Both the position numbers and the translations under genes were made by a program. 64,000 bases of DNA from Endomychus coccineus. Taxonomy: Eukaryota; Arthropoda; Insecta; Coleoptera; Endomychidae. This document shows, one piece after another, positions 22,157-32,855 of this stretch (position 1 is the first letter of the stretch; each line of letters begins with the position of its first letter). The notes beneath the pieces were generated by a model. The model had not been told where the DNA came from. It saw nothing but the letters and a program-made list of their open reading frames with translations, and made no database searches. The stretch is from contig OY294067.1 in assembly GCA_958510875.1 (NCBI GenBank), forward strand, positions 135,501,726-135,565,725, read 5' to 3'.

Positions 22157-23135
22157 TGACAGTAATACTACCTGGAAACCGACTGTGCCATTATGTTCAG
22201 GCAAGTGGAGACATTAATTGTATCATGTTTTCGACTCTCAAATGTGGTCACCCTATTTATTATAAACATTTTGAACAAAAAAAAGGCACTTTTTTTAGTT
22301 TTTTGTTAATAACTCAACAAATAATGAAGTAATAGGAATGGTATGAATAGACAAAATGTAGATAATTGAATTACGAACAAAACAAGCTTTCGAGGAACTA
22401 GATCGGATAATAAAAAGATGAGAAAACCACGGAAAAGCGGGAAATTCAACGTTTTTTCAAAGACTCATATCTCCTTTGTTTATTATTTTGTAGAATCGAA
22501 TCTTTGCAAAAATGTTCTACTACTTATGCACTTCGCGTGTGCAAAAATCTGTCGCTGTGAATCAGTTAGTTTGGGTGTCATTTGAATTGATAACGAGAAT
22601 ATACGTTTTGTTGTACGGATCTTATATTTTTCAAAACCGTTTTAAAATTCAAAATCGGATTATCTCAGATGCATCCAGCGATTTTGCAAAATATCGCTTA
22701 AAAAACTTTCAATTACAATTACACCCAAACTAATTAATTCACAGCCACAGTTTTCTGCACACGTGAAGTGCAAAAGTACTAGAACACTTATGGGAAGATT
22801 CGATTCTACAAAATAATAAACAACGGAGATATGAATTTTTAAAGAAACGTCGAATTTTCCGCTTTTCGTAGTTTTCTCGGCTCCTAATTATCAGATCTAA
22901 TCGCTCGAAAGCTTGTTTTGTTTGCAATTCTACATTTTGTCTTTTTATACACTTTCGATTACTTCATTATTTGTTGAGTTATCAACAAAAAACTAAAAAA
23001 AGTGCCTTTTTTTTTGTTTAAAATGCTTATAATAAATAGGGTGATCACATTTGAGAGTCGAAAACATGATACAATTAATGTCTCCACTTACCTGAACATA
23101 ATGGCACAGTCGGTTTTCAGGTAGAATTAATGTCA
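22157..23135. mobile_element. Palindromic (foldback-type) element, ~0.98 kb
   Basis: The left arm (22157 to about 22570) reappears inverted in the right arm (about 22735 to 23135) around a spacer of about 165 bp. The ends are TGACAGTAATACTACCTG and, read inward from the right, TGACATTAATTCTACCTG. Shared internal blocks include ACCGACTGTGCCATTATGTT, AGTGGAGACATTAATTGTAT and AAGCTTTCGAGGAACTAGAT-like sequence. Divergence between arms is visible as scattered changes and a few indels. It has no coding capacity. It lies just beyond the 3' end of the BEL copy at 23.2 kb. No target duplication could be fixed. Confidence 0.75.
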
Positions 23136-23219
23136 AAAAATCACTCATTTCATGCCAATTTTCAACATACTGGTGGTATATATTCATTGACTAATATAAA
23201 CATCATATCAATTTTGGAT

Positions 23220-24109
23220 TCAACATTTGAAACATTCTTCCACTCCGTTCGATTTTGTAAACTTAGCAAATAATCCTTGGAACAAAGTTCCAGAATTGAA
23301 CGACTCGATGTAATGTTTAATATCGATTGAACCGATTCTGTAAAATTCCGTTTATGTCTGAATAAGGAAAGGAAATTGAACCATTCCCAATAAGGAAATG
23401 ACCAGGAGGAGTCAATGCTTTCAAGTCATCGGGATCTTGAGGAACTGATGGTCGGTAATGAATAATAGCCCCTATACGTACAAACAGAGTATATATCTCT
23501 TCAAAAGTCAAATGAAAACTATTACTTCCCATAACACGTAATAAATGGAACTTTGCCATTTTCACTGCAGCCTCCCACAAACCTCTATGATGTGGTGAAT
23601 AAGGCGGAATAAATTGAAATTTTCTGAATACATAATTTTAGGCAATCCGCGACGCGACACGGAAAGTTTGAATGCGTTCAAAAATGCAACAGTGCTAAGA
23701 TCACTTACAGCCACCAAATGTACCGCCTTTCTAATAAAATATATAGAGATGCACAAATATGCTTCAATAATCAATCTATTACGTGATTTACCATCTCTAA
23801 TGTGGTAAGGATCCGTGAAGTCTACGCTACGACGCTACGTCTACGACAATTGGGCGTAATTTGATCGCGTGGTAAATCAGCCATCATATCAATGATTTTT
23901 ATCGAATTGATTCGGAAACAAGTGATACATTTGTTTGATACGCTGCGAATGGTTGAACGACCGTTCAAAATCCAATATCGTTCTCTGATTGATGTTAAAA
24001 GTGTTTGTACACCAGCATGGAGTTGTCTGTTATGTTCACTTCCAATTATTAATGTAGTGAATGGTGGTCTTGGATCAAGAATAATTTGATGTTTACTTTT
24101 ATATGGCAA
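23220..24109 (-). pseudogene. BEL/Pao integrase and DUF5641 start
   Basis: Frames at 24109-23822, 23774-23562 and 23580-23317 give the zinc-binding part (LHAGVQTLLTSIRERYWILN, CITCFRIN), the core (AYLCISIYFIRKAVHLVAV, then FLNAFKLSVSRRGLPK) and the later core (MWEAAVKMAKFHLLRVMGS, YTLFVRIGAI, LKALTPPGHFLIG). Beyond 23317 the frame shifts, but LHRVVQ and LQNRTEWKNVSNVESK can still be read to about 23220, the start of DUF5641. The Asp of the usual SDNG box is altered (YSENFN). Integrase would join cDNA to the genome; this copy is dead. Confidence 0.85.
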
Positions 24110-24418
24110 TTCCGTTCTTGTTATTCGTACACCAACTCTTAAAAAACCAGTTTCATCTAAAATTGGACTTAACGAACCATAACTTTTTCGACACTTTTGA
24201 AAAATGATGTTTGAGTTTTTCAGATCATTGATTTCACGTTCAAATAATTGATATTTTCAGTAATACGTACAAAGCTGAATATATCTCATTTAGAGCAATA
24301 GCACCTATTAAGTTTGTTCGAAATGAAAGACAAAGTGGAACTATTATTCGATATAACGATGAAACCCTTTCAAACAATTCGAAATGTGAGATAACACTTA
24401 CAGATGCATTTTAATAGT

Positions 24419-24777
24419 TCAATTTATTGGTAAATCTTGTTTGATATTATCCAAATCAGGATAATGTATTGAGCTTAGCTTAAGCCATGTAGGTCCCAAC
24501 CACCAAAGTAAATTATAGTTAAGGTCAATCGGACGCATTCTTCTTGTTAAAATGTCTGCTGGTTTATCATGAGTACTAACATGTCTCCAATCTTCGATAC
24601 ATATTCTTTTTTCATTTTTGATACACGATTTGCGACGAAAATTTTCCAAATATTCGAACAAGCCCTGATCAACGATAACACGATAGTGCTATCTGTCCAA
24701 AAAAATGATTGATTGATTTTAATTTTTATAGAATCAAAAACATTTGAATAAAGACATGATGATAATACAGCACCCAT
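24419..24777 (-). pseudogene. BEL/Pao RNase H fragment
   Basis: Two overlapping minus-strand frames match the RNase H region of BEL elements: FFWTDSTIVLSLIRACSNIW followed by KIFVANRVSKM, then WRHVSTHDKPADILTRRM and LLWWLGPTWLKLSS. The Asp in WTDST is a catalytic-type residue. A frame change lies near 24650. RNase H removes the RNA template during reverse transcription. Confidence 0.85.
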
Positions 24778-26150
24778 AAGCGGTAGTGCTTAACATTCCA
24801 ATGGAGCAACTCGAATCTTTGAACACAACAATCTAATAATTGTTCCTTTGGATCATACTGTTTTTGAATACTCCGTACGTCCTTTGTGACACATCAGAAT
24901 ATCCATGAAGCTCAAATCCTTGATATATCCATGCCAATACACTTCCATCTGGAGGTTTTTAATCCCAATCCAATTGACATCCACAAACACGTTGCATAAT
25001 AATTTTAGCAATTATTATAACACGAGATAAGAATTGCTATTATGGATCAAATATCGTAGCAATTGATGGAAGAATTGTTCTTCTTGTAATCTTACTTGTA
25101 TCGAATTCAATATCATTTTGATATTTTCATATGTCCTGTTTAGCAATACCACTTCAGTTCCAAAATATTAATTGCATCATCATTGGTTATACCTACTTGT
25201 ACAATATGATTCATTAACGTCCAAAACATTGTCGATAATAGAAATTTCATTAGATGCTCACTTTCTTAGATTAAATCCGTATTGATTTAATATCATATCT
25301 TAATCGTTTTTTCATTTCTTTGTTGAATCAATTGTATTTGATTCGGTCAATGAATCGTCAATTTTGAAATCATCAGGTATGCCGTTTGCTGCATCAGGAA
25401 TGTCTGTGCATTGTTCACTCACAACTTGTTGTAGACTTCTGATCGAAACAAATGCTGCCGGTGCTGTCATAGTATTAAGTCGATAATGTTGTATAGGATG
25501 TTCTTAATCGGTTCTCCATATTATACGCTGTAAATCTCGACTTGACTCATTGACTCAACCTTTTCCAATGTCAGCCGTAATTATGTATTCTGAGACACAA
25601 AAGAGTCGCTAACAAATCATCTTGAATTGTTGACTCTACTTTAGAGTATCATTCAATGAAATTCCTTCTCATGATTTACACAATCCATCAAATACTACCC
25701 GTAATTTTATTGTAGAAGTTGATTCTTTTCTTACATCATGATATGGCAAATAAAAGTTTATTCTTAACATATGATTCAATATTTCGTAATCAGACATGAA
25801 ATCCAAATATTTCCATTCGAACTCTGTATTCTGTTGGAATTTACGTTCTATTGCTAACAGTCGTTCTTCTGCAGCTGGTGATGATTGACCTAACGGAGCT
25901 GCCCACTTCGAATTGGTAATTGTACCATGTAATGACCAGATTTATCCCGTATTTTAGTGTTCAAAAACAATTGGTCGCATTGTTCCTTAATTGTATGCTT
26001 ACGTGTTTAAATTTTCTCAACTCTCCCGAATCGCTCAATTTTCTGTACAATGGAATCGTTATTTGAATGAACTGCTAAATGACATGTTTGATGATTACTG
26101 AAACTGTATTTTGGAATTGAACCACTAATTATCGAACCTCACAATGTAGC
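24778..26150 (-). pseudogene. BEL/Pao reverse transcriptase remains
   Basis: No long open frame survives, but short family-like pieces can be read on the minus strand, such as RLLAIERKFQQNTEFEWKYL, FMSDYEILNHMLRINFYLPY and KESTSTIKLRVVFDG (about 25870-25680). These match the start of the BEL RT palm. The catalytic YVDD-type box is not recognisable. Multiple stops and shifts make this the most decayed part of the element. Confidence 0.65.
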
Positions 26151-26193
26151 ATGTAAAAATGGTGAATCATCGCCCGTAATGATTTTTTTTGAT

Positions 26194-26487
26194 TCAGTGA
26201 TATCCATGGAAACACATATCAATTTCCCCGGCTAAGTTGAATTTGGGATCGGCCGAAACAATATGATTCGGAATTCCAAAACCATTTATATTGAACGATT
26301 CAAGCGAAAAATTTTCATTTATTTTGTCTAAAACTGAAAAGGTTAATTGAGAACTTAAATCAGTTGTACGCGATTCTATTTTAATGCAAACGTTGTCTTT
26401 GATAATCGTTGTTGCTTTCCCAATTATAACGATCGGTACTGGTGTTGCGGAAATTTCTAAACCTAATTTTCCTATTGCAATTTGCAT
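26194..26487 (-). pseudogene. BEL/Pao protease (DUF1758-like) fragment
   Basis: A 97-codon minus-strand frame contains PVPIVIIGKATTIIKDNVCI, SQLTFSVLDKINENFSLES and IVSADPKFNLAGEIDM. This is the usual downstream half of the BEL aspartic protease region, which ends shortly before RT. The upstream part with the D(S/T)G active site lies beyond the frame and is not readable. The ATG is only the first methionine in the surviving stretch. Confidence 0.7.
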
Positions 26488-26621
26488 CTAACCATTATCT
26501 ATGAAAGATCTAAAGCAAATACATGCACATGATTCGCTTTCAATCAACACTGTTGCCGTCGACAGAATAATCTGTTGTGTACGATCACAATGCGTTGCAA
26601 CTACGTTGCTTGATAAGTTTA

Positions 26622-26760
26622 TCAATACGTTTGTCCATTCCTGCTTGAGGCATCCGTAGAATCAACATGCAATATTGTGTTGTCTCTATTCTGACATTCC
26701 TTGCAACCTAGCGAAATACAATCGTTTGTAGTGTGATTATATCGTAAGCAATTTATAATC
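26622..26760 (-). pseudogene. BEL/Pao gag zinc-knuckle remnant
   Basis: The minus-strand frame reads INCLRYNHTTNDCISLGCKE followed by CQNRDNTILHVD, one CX2-type zinc-knuckle region typical of BEL gag C-termini. The first Cys of the usual CFNC is lost or lies at the edge of the foldback-like insertion, whose end abuts it at about 26755. Zinc knuckles bind the element's RNA during packaging. Confidence 0.7.
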
Positions 26761-28277
26761 CAGGCAATGAGCCGGGAAAAAGGCGATAATAAAAATAACA
26801 TAGTAAGCCAGAGTTTCAAAATTTTTTTTGCATTTTGTTCCCAATACCCCATAGATCATTCATGACTATCAAGAGTGCCAGGGTCGACCTTCCTACCCCC
26901 CCAAAACGTGGTTTCAATCCCTCAGAGGAGCATTCTTATAAACACAATCCAAAAGTTTAGAAAATTAATGAGTTGAGAGCCGAAAGAAACCTACAATATG
27001 TTTTTTGAGTCGCTGATCACGATTCAGCAGTTAGTTTCCTCGTAAAACTCCCTCCAGATGTGAAATTTGGAAAATTTGGAATTTTCCTGGGGGTTGTTAA
27101 TAATAAAACATAATTTAGCTGCAAAAAAGACCAATAGTAGGTTGTTTTGGGTCGGCTTATCATGATTCCGCTTTTATTTTTCCCAAAGAACTCTCTCCAG
27201 GTAGAAAATTCGGGTAAGTTGAGATTTGAGAAGGTTATGAATAATAAAGTATAATTTCGTTGCAAAAAGGACCTCAAGTAGGTTTTTTGGGTCGCTTATC
27301 AGAATTCCGCTGTTAGTTTTCTCTGAAAACTCCCTCCGGATGTGAAATTTGGGATTTTCCTGGGGTTTGGAAATAATAAAATATAATTTTGTTACGGAAA
27401 TGATGACCCCTTGTATGTTTTTTGGGTCGTTGTTCACGATTCCGCTGTTAGTTTTCTTGGAAAACTTCCTCCAGATGGGAAATTTGGGATTTTCCTGGGG
27501 TTTTGGAATAATAAAATATAATTTTGTTACAAAAATGATGACTCCTAGAAGGTTTTTTGGTTCGCTAATCACGATTCCGCTGTTATTTTTCTCGGAAAAC
27601 TCCCTCCAGATGAGAAATTTGGGATTTTCCTGGGGTTTGAGAATAATAAAATATAATTTTGTTACAAAAATGGGGACCCCTAGATAGGTAGGTAGGTTTT
27701 TTGGGTCGCTAATCACTATTTCGCTGTTGGTTCTCTCGGAAAATCTTCTCCAGAGTGAAAAATCCTGAAAATTGTAATTTCCTGTGCAGTTTCGGGGAAT
27801 AAAATGAAAACAATTTTCAGGTATGTATTATTACTTTTTCTATTTTTACCTACTTTTCTAAACTTCATTATTCTATATATTTGTCTGCATCATTATATAT
27901 ACAGTTTTATTATTATTATTATCATTATCATCATAAATTTTTCCATTCTTTTACATAGTTTCGAAAATATAAAATTTTCAGTTGTTTTAATCGTTATCAA
28001 ATTCATTTCCTAAGATTCTATTACGATCATCATAAAACATACTAGGGGTCATTTTCGGCTCTTAATTCACTAATTTTCTAAACTTTTGGATTTTCTTATT
28101 AGAATGTCCCTCCGAGGGGTTGAAAACCCGTTTTGTGGGGGTATAAAGGTCGACCCCCGCGGTATTGATACTCATGAATGATCTATGGGGAATTAGGAAC
28201 AAAATGCAAAAACAATTTTGAAATTCTAGCTCACTATATTTTTTTTTCTCGGTTCGTTGCCTGGACTATCAAGCAGA
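26755..28277. mobile_element. Foldback-like element, second locus
   Basis: The left end (from 26755: CCAGGCAATGAGCCGGGAAA) is inverted at the right end (...CTCGGTTCGTTGCCTGG near 28265). Long inverted arms follow, including CCCATAGATCATTCATGA near 26848 and its inverse near 28175. Between them are modules of ~120-150 bp with the same core as the array at 8.1-11.2 kb (GATCACGATTCCGCTGTTA, TTTGGGATTTTCCTGGG, AATATAATTTTGTTACA). It is inserted into BEL gag. It has no coding capacity. The superfamily is unknown; the design recalls foldback elements, in which long inverted arms are built of short direct repeats. Confidence 0.8.
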
Positions 28278-28289
28278 GCTTAAGTTTGT

Positions 28290-28720
28290 TAATTTCGTTA
28301 ATACGTGACGTTGTCGGCAGCGCTTTCAATCGATCACACGCATAAATTGGACACTAGCTCAGAAATGACCGAAATTTTCATAATCACCATAAAATTTTGG
28401 CAATTCTAGAGTTGGGAATCTAACGTTCGAACTATTCGATACAGTGTTATTATTTAAACTGCTGGGATTATTACTGATGTTAGGTTGATTACTTTATTGC
28501 ATTTTATTATGGTGGAAATCATATGTTTCCTCAGCCCGTTCCATTTGAAAGTTGTAACGATCTCCAAACGATTCGTCTGATCTTGCTGTTTCATAGTACA
28601 ACATAATATCTGTTCGTAAACAACTATTCAAATCTCTTAGTCTCGATTCTAAATGAAAAGTCTGTCATTCATTATATTTATTAGGAGAATTTACAAATTT
28701 AGTAAGAACTGTTGGTGCGG
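28290..28720 (-). pseudogene. BEL/Pao gag N-terminal remnant
   Basis: On the minus strand, broken frames read LESRLRDLNSCLRTDIM and FGDRYNFQMERAEETY (about 28660-28510), then RFPTLELPKFYGDYENF (about 28430-28370). The last is the LPxFxGxYxxW block found in BEL gag proteins. This places it directly upstream of the foldback-like insertion, so the two gag pieces belong to one element. Stops occur between the blocks. Confidence 0.7.
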
Positions 28721-28727
28721 CATGTCC

Positions 28728-29552
28728 TCACCTAATTTTTCTTAATAGCAACCTATATTTTTTATCAGTTTTCGGTATCAACATTTTCGAGATTTTCAGC
28801 ATGACTATTTTTCTACTCGAATATTCGTCACTCATAAACTCATAATATCTGAAATTATAAAGTTGTGCCAAGTCCAAATGGAATTCATTTTTGGTGTAAT
28901 ATTGTATGTTGGTAACTCTCTCAAACGATCTGTCTGAAATCGACGTGTAGTATACAGGTTGCGGAAATTTGCAAAATCCTCCTGATTGCAAATAGAATCC
29001 CAGTATTTTATTGATTCATGAGTTTCCCCTATAGCTAAGATCTACCTGCATATTGTTTTTGACTTTTTTCACCTCAAAATCCATATATGGCGACTATGAT
29101 CGAGAGATATGTTATGTTTGTAATACATTTCTCTGAAGAAAGCAGGCTCTAATTCCTTCATTTGATGCATATTTCTTGTTCAATCGTTCTATCAGATATC
29201 GCCCCGTGGCTATAATCACCCGTTTGCTAATTATAAATTCGACCACCGTATTATATTACTATTTTTCTTTCCTTTTTGCTTAGGAATATTCACAATAATC
29301 ATAATGATCTCGAAATTAGTGCCAAAATCTTCCAGTGTAAAACAGCATCTCAAAAAGAGCGAATAAAATATTTCAAAATCAAGTTGTCTAGTATTTGACA
29401 GATCAAAATAATTGATGGCCATAATAACTACTGGAATCCTTAATGGATGATGTTGTATCGTGAAGTTTTATTTTAGATATAAATTCATCTGAATGTTCAA
29501 AAACTACGAATTTGTTACTATAATAACAACTCTTTTGATTGAAGTTAAATTG
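28728..29552. other. Intergenic, no gene recognised
   Basis: An 87-codon minus-strand frame (28991-28728, with PQPVYYTSISDRSFERVTN) lies upstream of the BEL gag remnant. I do not recognise it, and its position would suit the BEL 5' leader or LTR. The rest shows nothing. Confidence 0.4.
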
Positions 29553-29715
29553 TGCGATTTGGACGCTTGTGCTATAATTAGTTTTAGTAAACCCCTTTTT
29601 AGACATAGTGAGTCTTCTGATGATGGTCATGAGACCGAAACATACGTAAAGACGAATATTTAAAACAAGGTGTTAATGTGACCTATTTCCCGAGAATTTT
29701 TATGTATAATTACTA
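29553..29715 (+). mobile_element. Solo Penelope-like 3' end
   Basis: About 160 bp match the 3' terminal part of the PLE at 19.5-19.7 kb: GCGATTTGGACGCTTGTGCT, TAAACCCCTTTTTA, the hammerhead-like motif and TTCCCGAGAATTTTTAT. No coding sequence of the element is attached, so this is an extremely 5'-truncated copy or an old remnant. Confidence 0.85.
29612..29653 (+). ncRNA. Hammerhead-like motif, third copy
   Basis: Same fold as at 19601-19642: GTCTT, CTGATGA, T, GGTC, loop ATGA, GACC, GAAA, C, loop ATAC, GTA, AAGAC. The only two differences from the other copies fall in the two loops; every stem and core base is unchanged. Confidence 0.55.
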
Positions 29716-29761
29716 TAATAACCAAATCGTCCTATAATTTTTGTTGAAATCGAAATTTTGT

Positions 29762-29832
29762 TCCAATATATTATTCTTGGTGTGGGCCCGTGGGCAACCT
29801 CTCACTATCCCCACTTCTGAATCGGGCCCTGA
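29762..29832 (-). mobile_element. Possible hAT right-end remnant
   Basis: GAATCGGGCCCTG at 29820-29832, inverted, reads CAGGGCCCGATTC and resembles the hAT-type end at 13814 (CAGGGCCGGATTAAC). A GC-rich GTGGGCCCGTGGGCAACC block lies just inside, as at the other site. No transposase or matching left end is seen. Confidence 0.4.
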
Positions 29833-29869
29833 TGAATAAATTGATGGAATAGTAGATACAACTGGAAGA

Positions 29870-30445
29870 TCAGTACAATGAGTATTGGAGAAGCATCGCT
29901 GTCATACATACCATAGTCAATTATATCAAGCACCACTCGATGCAGATTTTGAGAAAAGAATGATATTTTGCAATTAGGCCATGGTAAAAATTCGTCGAAC
30001 TAATATCTCTCCAATAACAATTTATGGACGGATGAATCGACATTCTATAAAAATGGATTTGAATCAACATAGTTTTGATTATTATTTGACAGAAAATCCT
30101 CAGTTATTGAGATAAGTTGATTATCGACGTAGGTGATCAATAAATGTCTGGAGGTGCATCGTTGGGGAATATGATATGTTATCGGACTATACTCTTTTGA
30201 GGGACATCCGAATGGAGCACTGTATCTCAACTTCTTACAAAATGATATTTCAGTTTTGTTAGAGAATATTCGTCTTAACCTTCGCTATAGAATGTAGTTA
30301 CAAAATAATTGCACTCCTGCTCACTATTCAGTAGAATTTAGATCATTAGCATGACGTATTTTCCAATGAATGGATAGGACGGAATTAGTCGGTCAGAAGG
30401 TCCGCCAGATCACCAGACTTAACAAAGCTGGATTTTTCTTATAGT
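29870..30445 (+). pseudogene. DUF4817-type (mariner-like) transposase, decayed
   Basis: The plus strand reads a scrambled DDE transposase related to the one at 33.4-34.4 kb but clearly divergent. Blocks are HTYHSQLYQAPLDADFEKRM, IFCN, LWTDESTFYKNGF (first catalytic Asp), YLTENPQLLR, INVWRCIVGEY, FFEGHPNGALYLNFLQNDIS, VLLENIRLNLRYRMW, CTPAHYSVEFRSLA (second Asp position lost) and SPDLTKLDFS (third Asp). At least five frame changes or stops are needed to follow it. No inverted ends were found. This family moves by cut-and-paste into TA sites; this copy is dead. Confidence 0.65.
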
Positions 30446-30790
30446 TCCCGTTGTGCCCCCAACTAGTCCCGAAAATATGCGTCCTTCAACAAAGCATCGA
30501 AGCCACAGGACAAGTCATCTATGTTGCATTGTACGGTGCCTTCACTCCGTTTCGAAGAATTCACTAAATCCGCGACCCAAAAGTAAAGTTAATTTGTCTA
30601 TGTTACCACCTTCACCTTGTACGGTGAGTCTTCATGGGACACGAGCCAGAGATAAGTACAATGGAACCAGCGCCTGAAAACGTAATGAAGCTAATCACCT
30701 GCGGATGTAAAACCAATAATTGTGGTGCTTGCGTGCTCAGTTGCTTGCAAGTTATGTGGAGAGGAAACTACAGCAACGTGTTAGGAAACT
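30446..30790 (+). pseudogene. Cys-rich fragment of a repetitive protein family
   Basis: Shifting plus-strand frames read VPPTSPENMRPSTKHRSHRT and, further on, TMEPAPENVMKLITCGCKTN followed by NCGACVLSC. This resembles the C-terminal tail (LPPTS, then PAPE..LKLIxCxCK...CSC) of a repetitive protein family I have seen in insects and fish whose function I do not know. Stops separate the pieces. Low certainty; it may be a chance match of a Cys-rich stretch. Confidence 0.3.
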
Positions 30791-32439
30791 GGAATTGATG
30801 AGACTTTCTCACAATTTCCCACTGGCCCTCTACATCAATCAGCGTAGCGACAATGTAAAAGTAATTGAAGGAAATTCGACGTCGGGACATCATTGGAGAA
30901 GCACACGCCGTTGAAAAAGGGATAAAGAAGAAACATAAACATAGAAGCAAGAAAAATTCCAAAAACGAATCGTTATTCAAACTTCTCAATAAAAGTGAAA
31001 GATCTTTCATGAGGCAATACCTTTTACAGTGGCAAACTTTTTTTTTCAACCATATTAATATGATTATGTTCAATTTTTACTTAATCTTGAAATTGGTTAT
31101 TCTCTTAATTGTTGTCACCCTGCATTCGTTGAGTATTTCCAATACAGTGGGTACAGAATATAAAAGCGTGATACCTCAGTAACAGTGTTGCTTCACAACA
31201 TTTACATTTCCACTGTAACCCAAAAAACGAATTTTCGCGGGAAAAAAGGGATGAAGTTTTTTGGTAAATTTTGCGCCCTTTGCCTTTTGCACTTTTGTCT
31301 ATAGGGCAGCGACTGCATGAAATCAATTTTAAGTGATTGTTCTGTACAATTTCTGTTCATAAAATTTTTCACTATAACTTACTATTCTGACGAAAAATTA
31401 AATCAAAAAATATGTCGATGCTTTTTGATTTCAAGCTCATATGCTCTGCTAACGATTCACAGAAAAAAGTTTCAATCATTATTTTTCACAAGCCTTAGAT
31501 TTACTGTACCAAAACTCAAGTATATTGATCATGTGAGCCGTATGATACGGACCGTATTTCTGATATAAAATTGTAATCAGCGCTTAATTTCTGTGATAAG
31601 CGTGAGTTCTCGTTATTTTGGATCCGAGCTTTTATTAGTTTCGTATGGAGCAATTCCATTATTTATCATATCACTGATTCATAACCAGGATATCAGCGAA
31701 TTAATATTCTATTGTATGTTAGAGGATATCGTTTCAGCAAATTATTGTTCCGGAAGAGAACAAAGTGTTATATGCGATTATATATGCATGATATGCAAGT
31801 GTATGAAAATAATAGAGAAAAATCTGAAAACAAGATGATTGGCAAAACTCCAGGAATAATTCAATAATGGACGACATTTACATAACTGTATTAGCAGTTC
31901 CAGTATTCAGGATGTAATAAATCAGCATAAAATAGGGATGCATGAGAAGATTACCATTTAAACCTGAAGAATGATTATAAGCTAATACTAATATCACCGT
32001 TCTCAAAAATATTGGTATTCAAACATTGCAGCAAATAATTCGATTGAAAATATTCTTATTTCATGTGAACGTGTTCTGGAAATTGAATTCTGATTGACAC
32101 ATGTATTACTAATTTCAACTGAGAAGTGGTATTAATTCAATATTTTCACATAAGATTGTTTCTTCAATTAGATCGAATTAGAATCGATTTTCATATATTA
32201 GTCCAATGAAAGTTCACCGATATATAAACATATCGCATAAAACTAAAACTATAAAATATAGTATCGCTGGTAATGGATAAGAATAATCTCTTTAAAATTT
32301 TTATGTTTCCTAGTTGTACGCAATATGAAACCTAGGTTCCTAAGAGCCTTATCGACAATTATTTATATGTATGATTCTAATGACAATGTATAGTGTACTG
32401 TAGCCCCGAAATCGTTAACTGTCACTTCTCTCTCTAGCA
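30791..32439. other. Intergenic, no gene recognised
   Basis: About 1.6 kb with several 60-105-codon open frames on both strands, mostly Lys/Ile-rich and unlike any domain. No repeats of note. Confidence 0.5.
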
Positions 32440-32855
32440 ACATTCTATCTATCAATATTGTCACGTTTCCGTTTTTACCAAATTCAATTATTATATCAAT
32501 CTATGATTTTCTTCAATGTTATAAATCATTTTTATTCTTATTACAATCTTTCAGATAGTTTATTCCAATGTATCGTCTTTTTACAAAACTTACTTCAAGC
32601 CATTTTCTGTGTCTGTGTTAATTTCATTCTCAGATACTTTTATATTGCAAATAATAAGTAAAATTGTCATACCAGTATTAGAGTTCATTATTCTGCCGGA
32701 CAAGTTCATTTACGGTGTAAATCCTAAATTGTAGGATTTAACCAATGAAGTCTATATAAGCAATCGACAGAGGAAAAGAGGGAATATTCGAACTTACTTC
32801 CCGCGTGTGTACGCATCGATCTGAATAATGTAAGTAATGATTTTTCATTCTCATA
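32440..32855 (+). repeat. Dispersed repeat, left half (interrupted)
   Basis: The sequence closely matches 49190-49595: TTTCTACCAAATTCA-like start, AATTTCATTCTCAGATACTT, TTATATTGCAAATAAT, GACAAGTTCATTTACGG, CGCGTGTGTACGCATCGATC and TTTTTCATTCTCAT. It continues after the transposon at 35083-35410. A TATATAAG sequence at about 32754 would suit an LTR promoter, so a solo LTR is possible, but no TG...CA ends could be fixed. Confidence 0.75.

Larger units (their letters stand above)
23200..28720 (-). mobile_element. Second BEL/Pao copy, decayed and interrupted
   Basis: Read right to left, this is a BEL/Pao element in the expected order: gag (28700-28290, then 26760-26640), protease (26487-26194), RT (about 26150-24780), RNase H (24777-24419), integrase (24109-23317) and the start of DUF5641 (to about 23220). 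Its gag is split by a foldback-like insertion at 26755-28277. Frameshifts and stops are frequent throughout. It differs from the copy at 6.9-8.1 kb, so two BEL families or old lineages are represented. No LTR could be identified at either end. Confidence 0.85.

Noticed and set aside
27174..27716. 180-codon minus-strand frame with repeated KLYFIIxKPQENPKF
   Set aside because: It is the translation of the foldback-like modules, which stay in frame because some units have lengths divisible by three. The opposite strand is equally open.
27804..28013. Hydrophobic 69-codon frame with ATG and possible signal
   Set aside because: AT-rich low-complexity sequence (ATTATT runs) inside the foldback-like element; no support beyond composition.
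13814..29832. A single 16-kb hAT element joining the similar ends at 13814 and 29832
   Set aside because: The ends differ beyond the first few bases (CCGGATTAAC against CCCGATTC) and the interval contains a tRNA gene and several unrelated whole elements.
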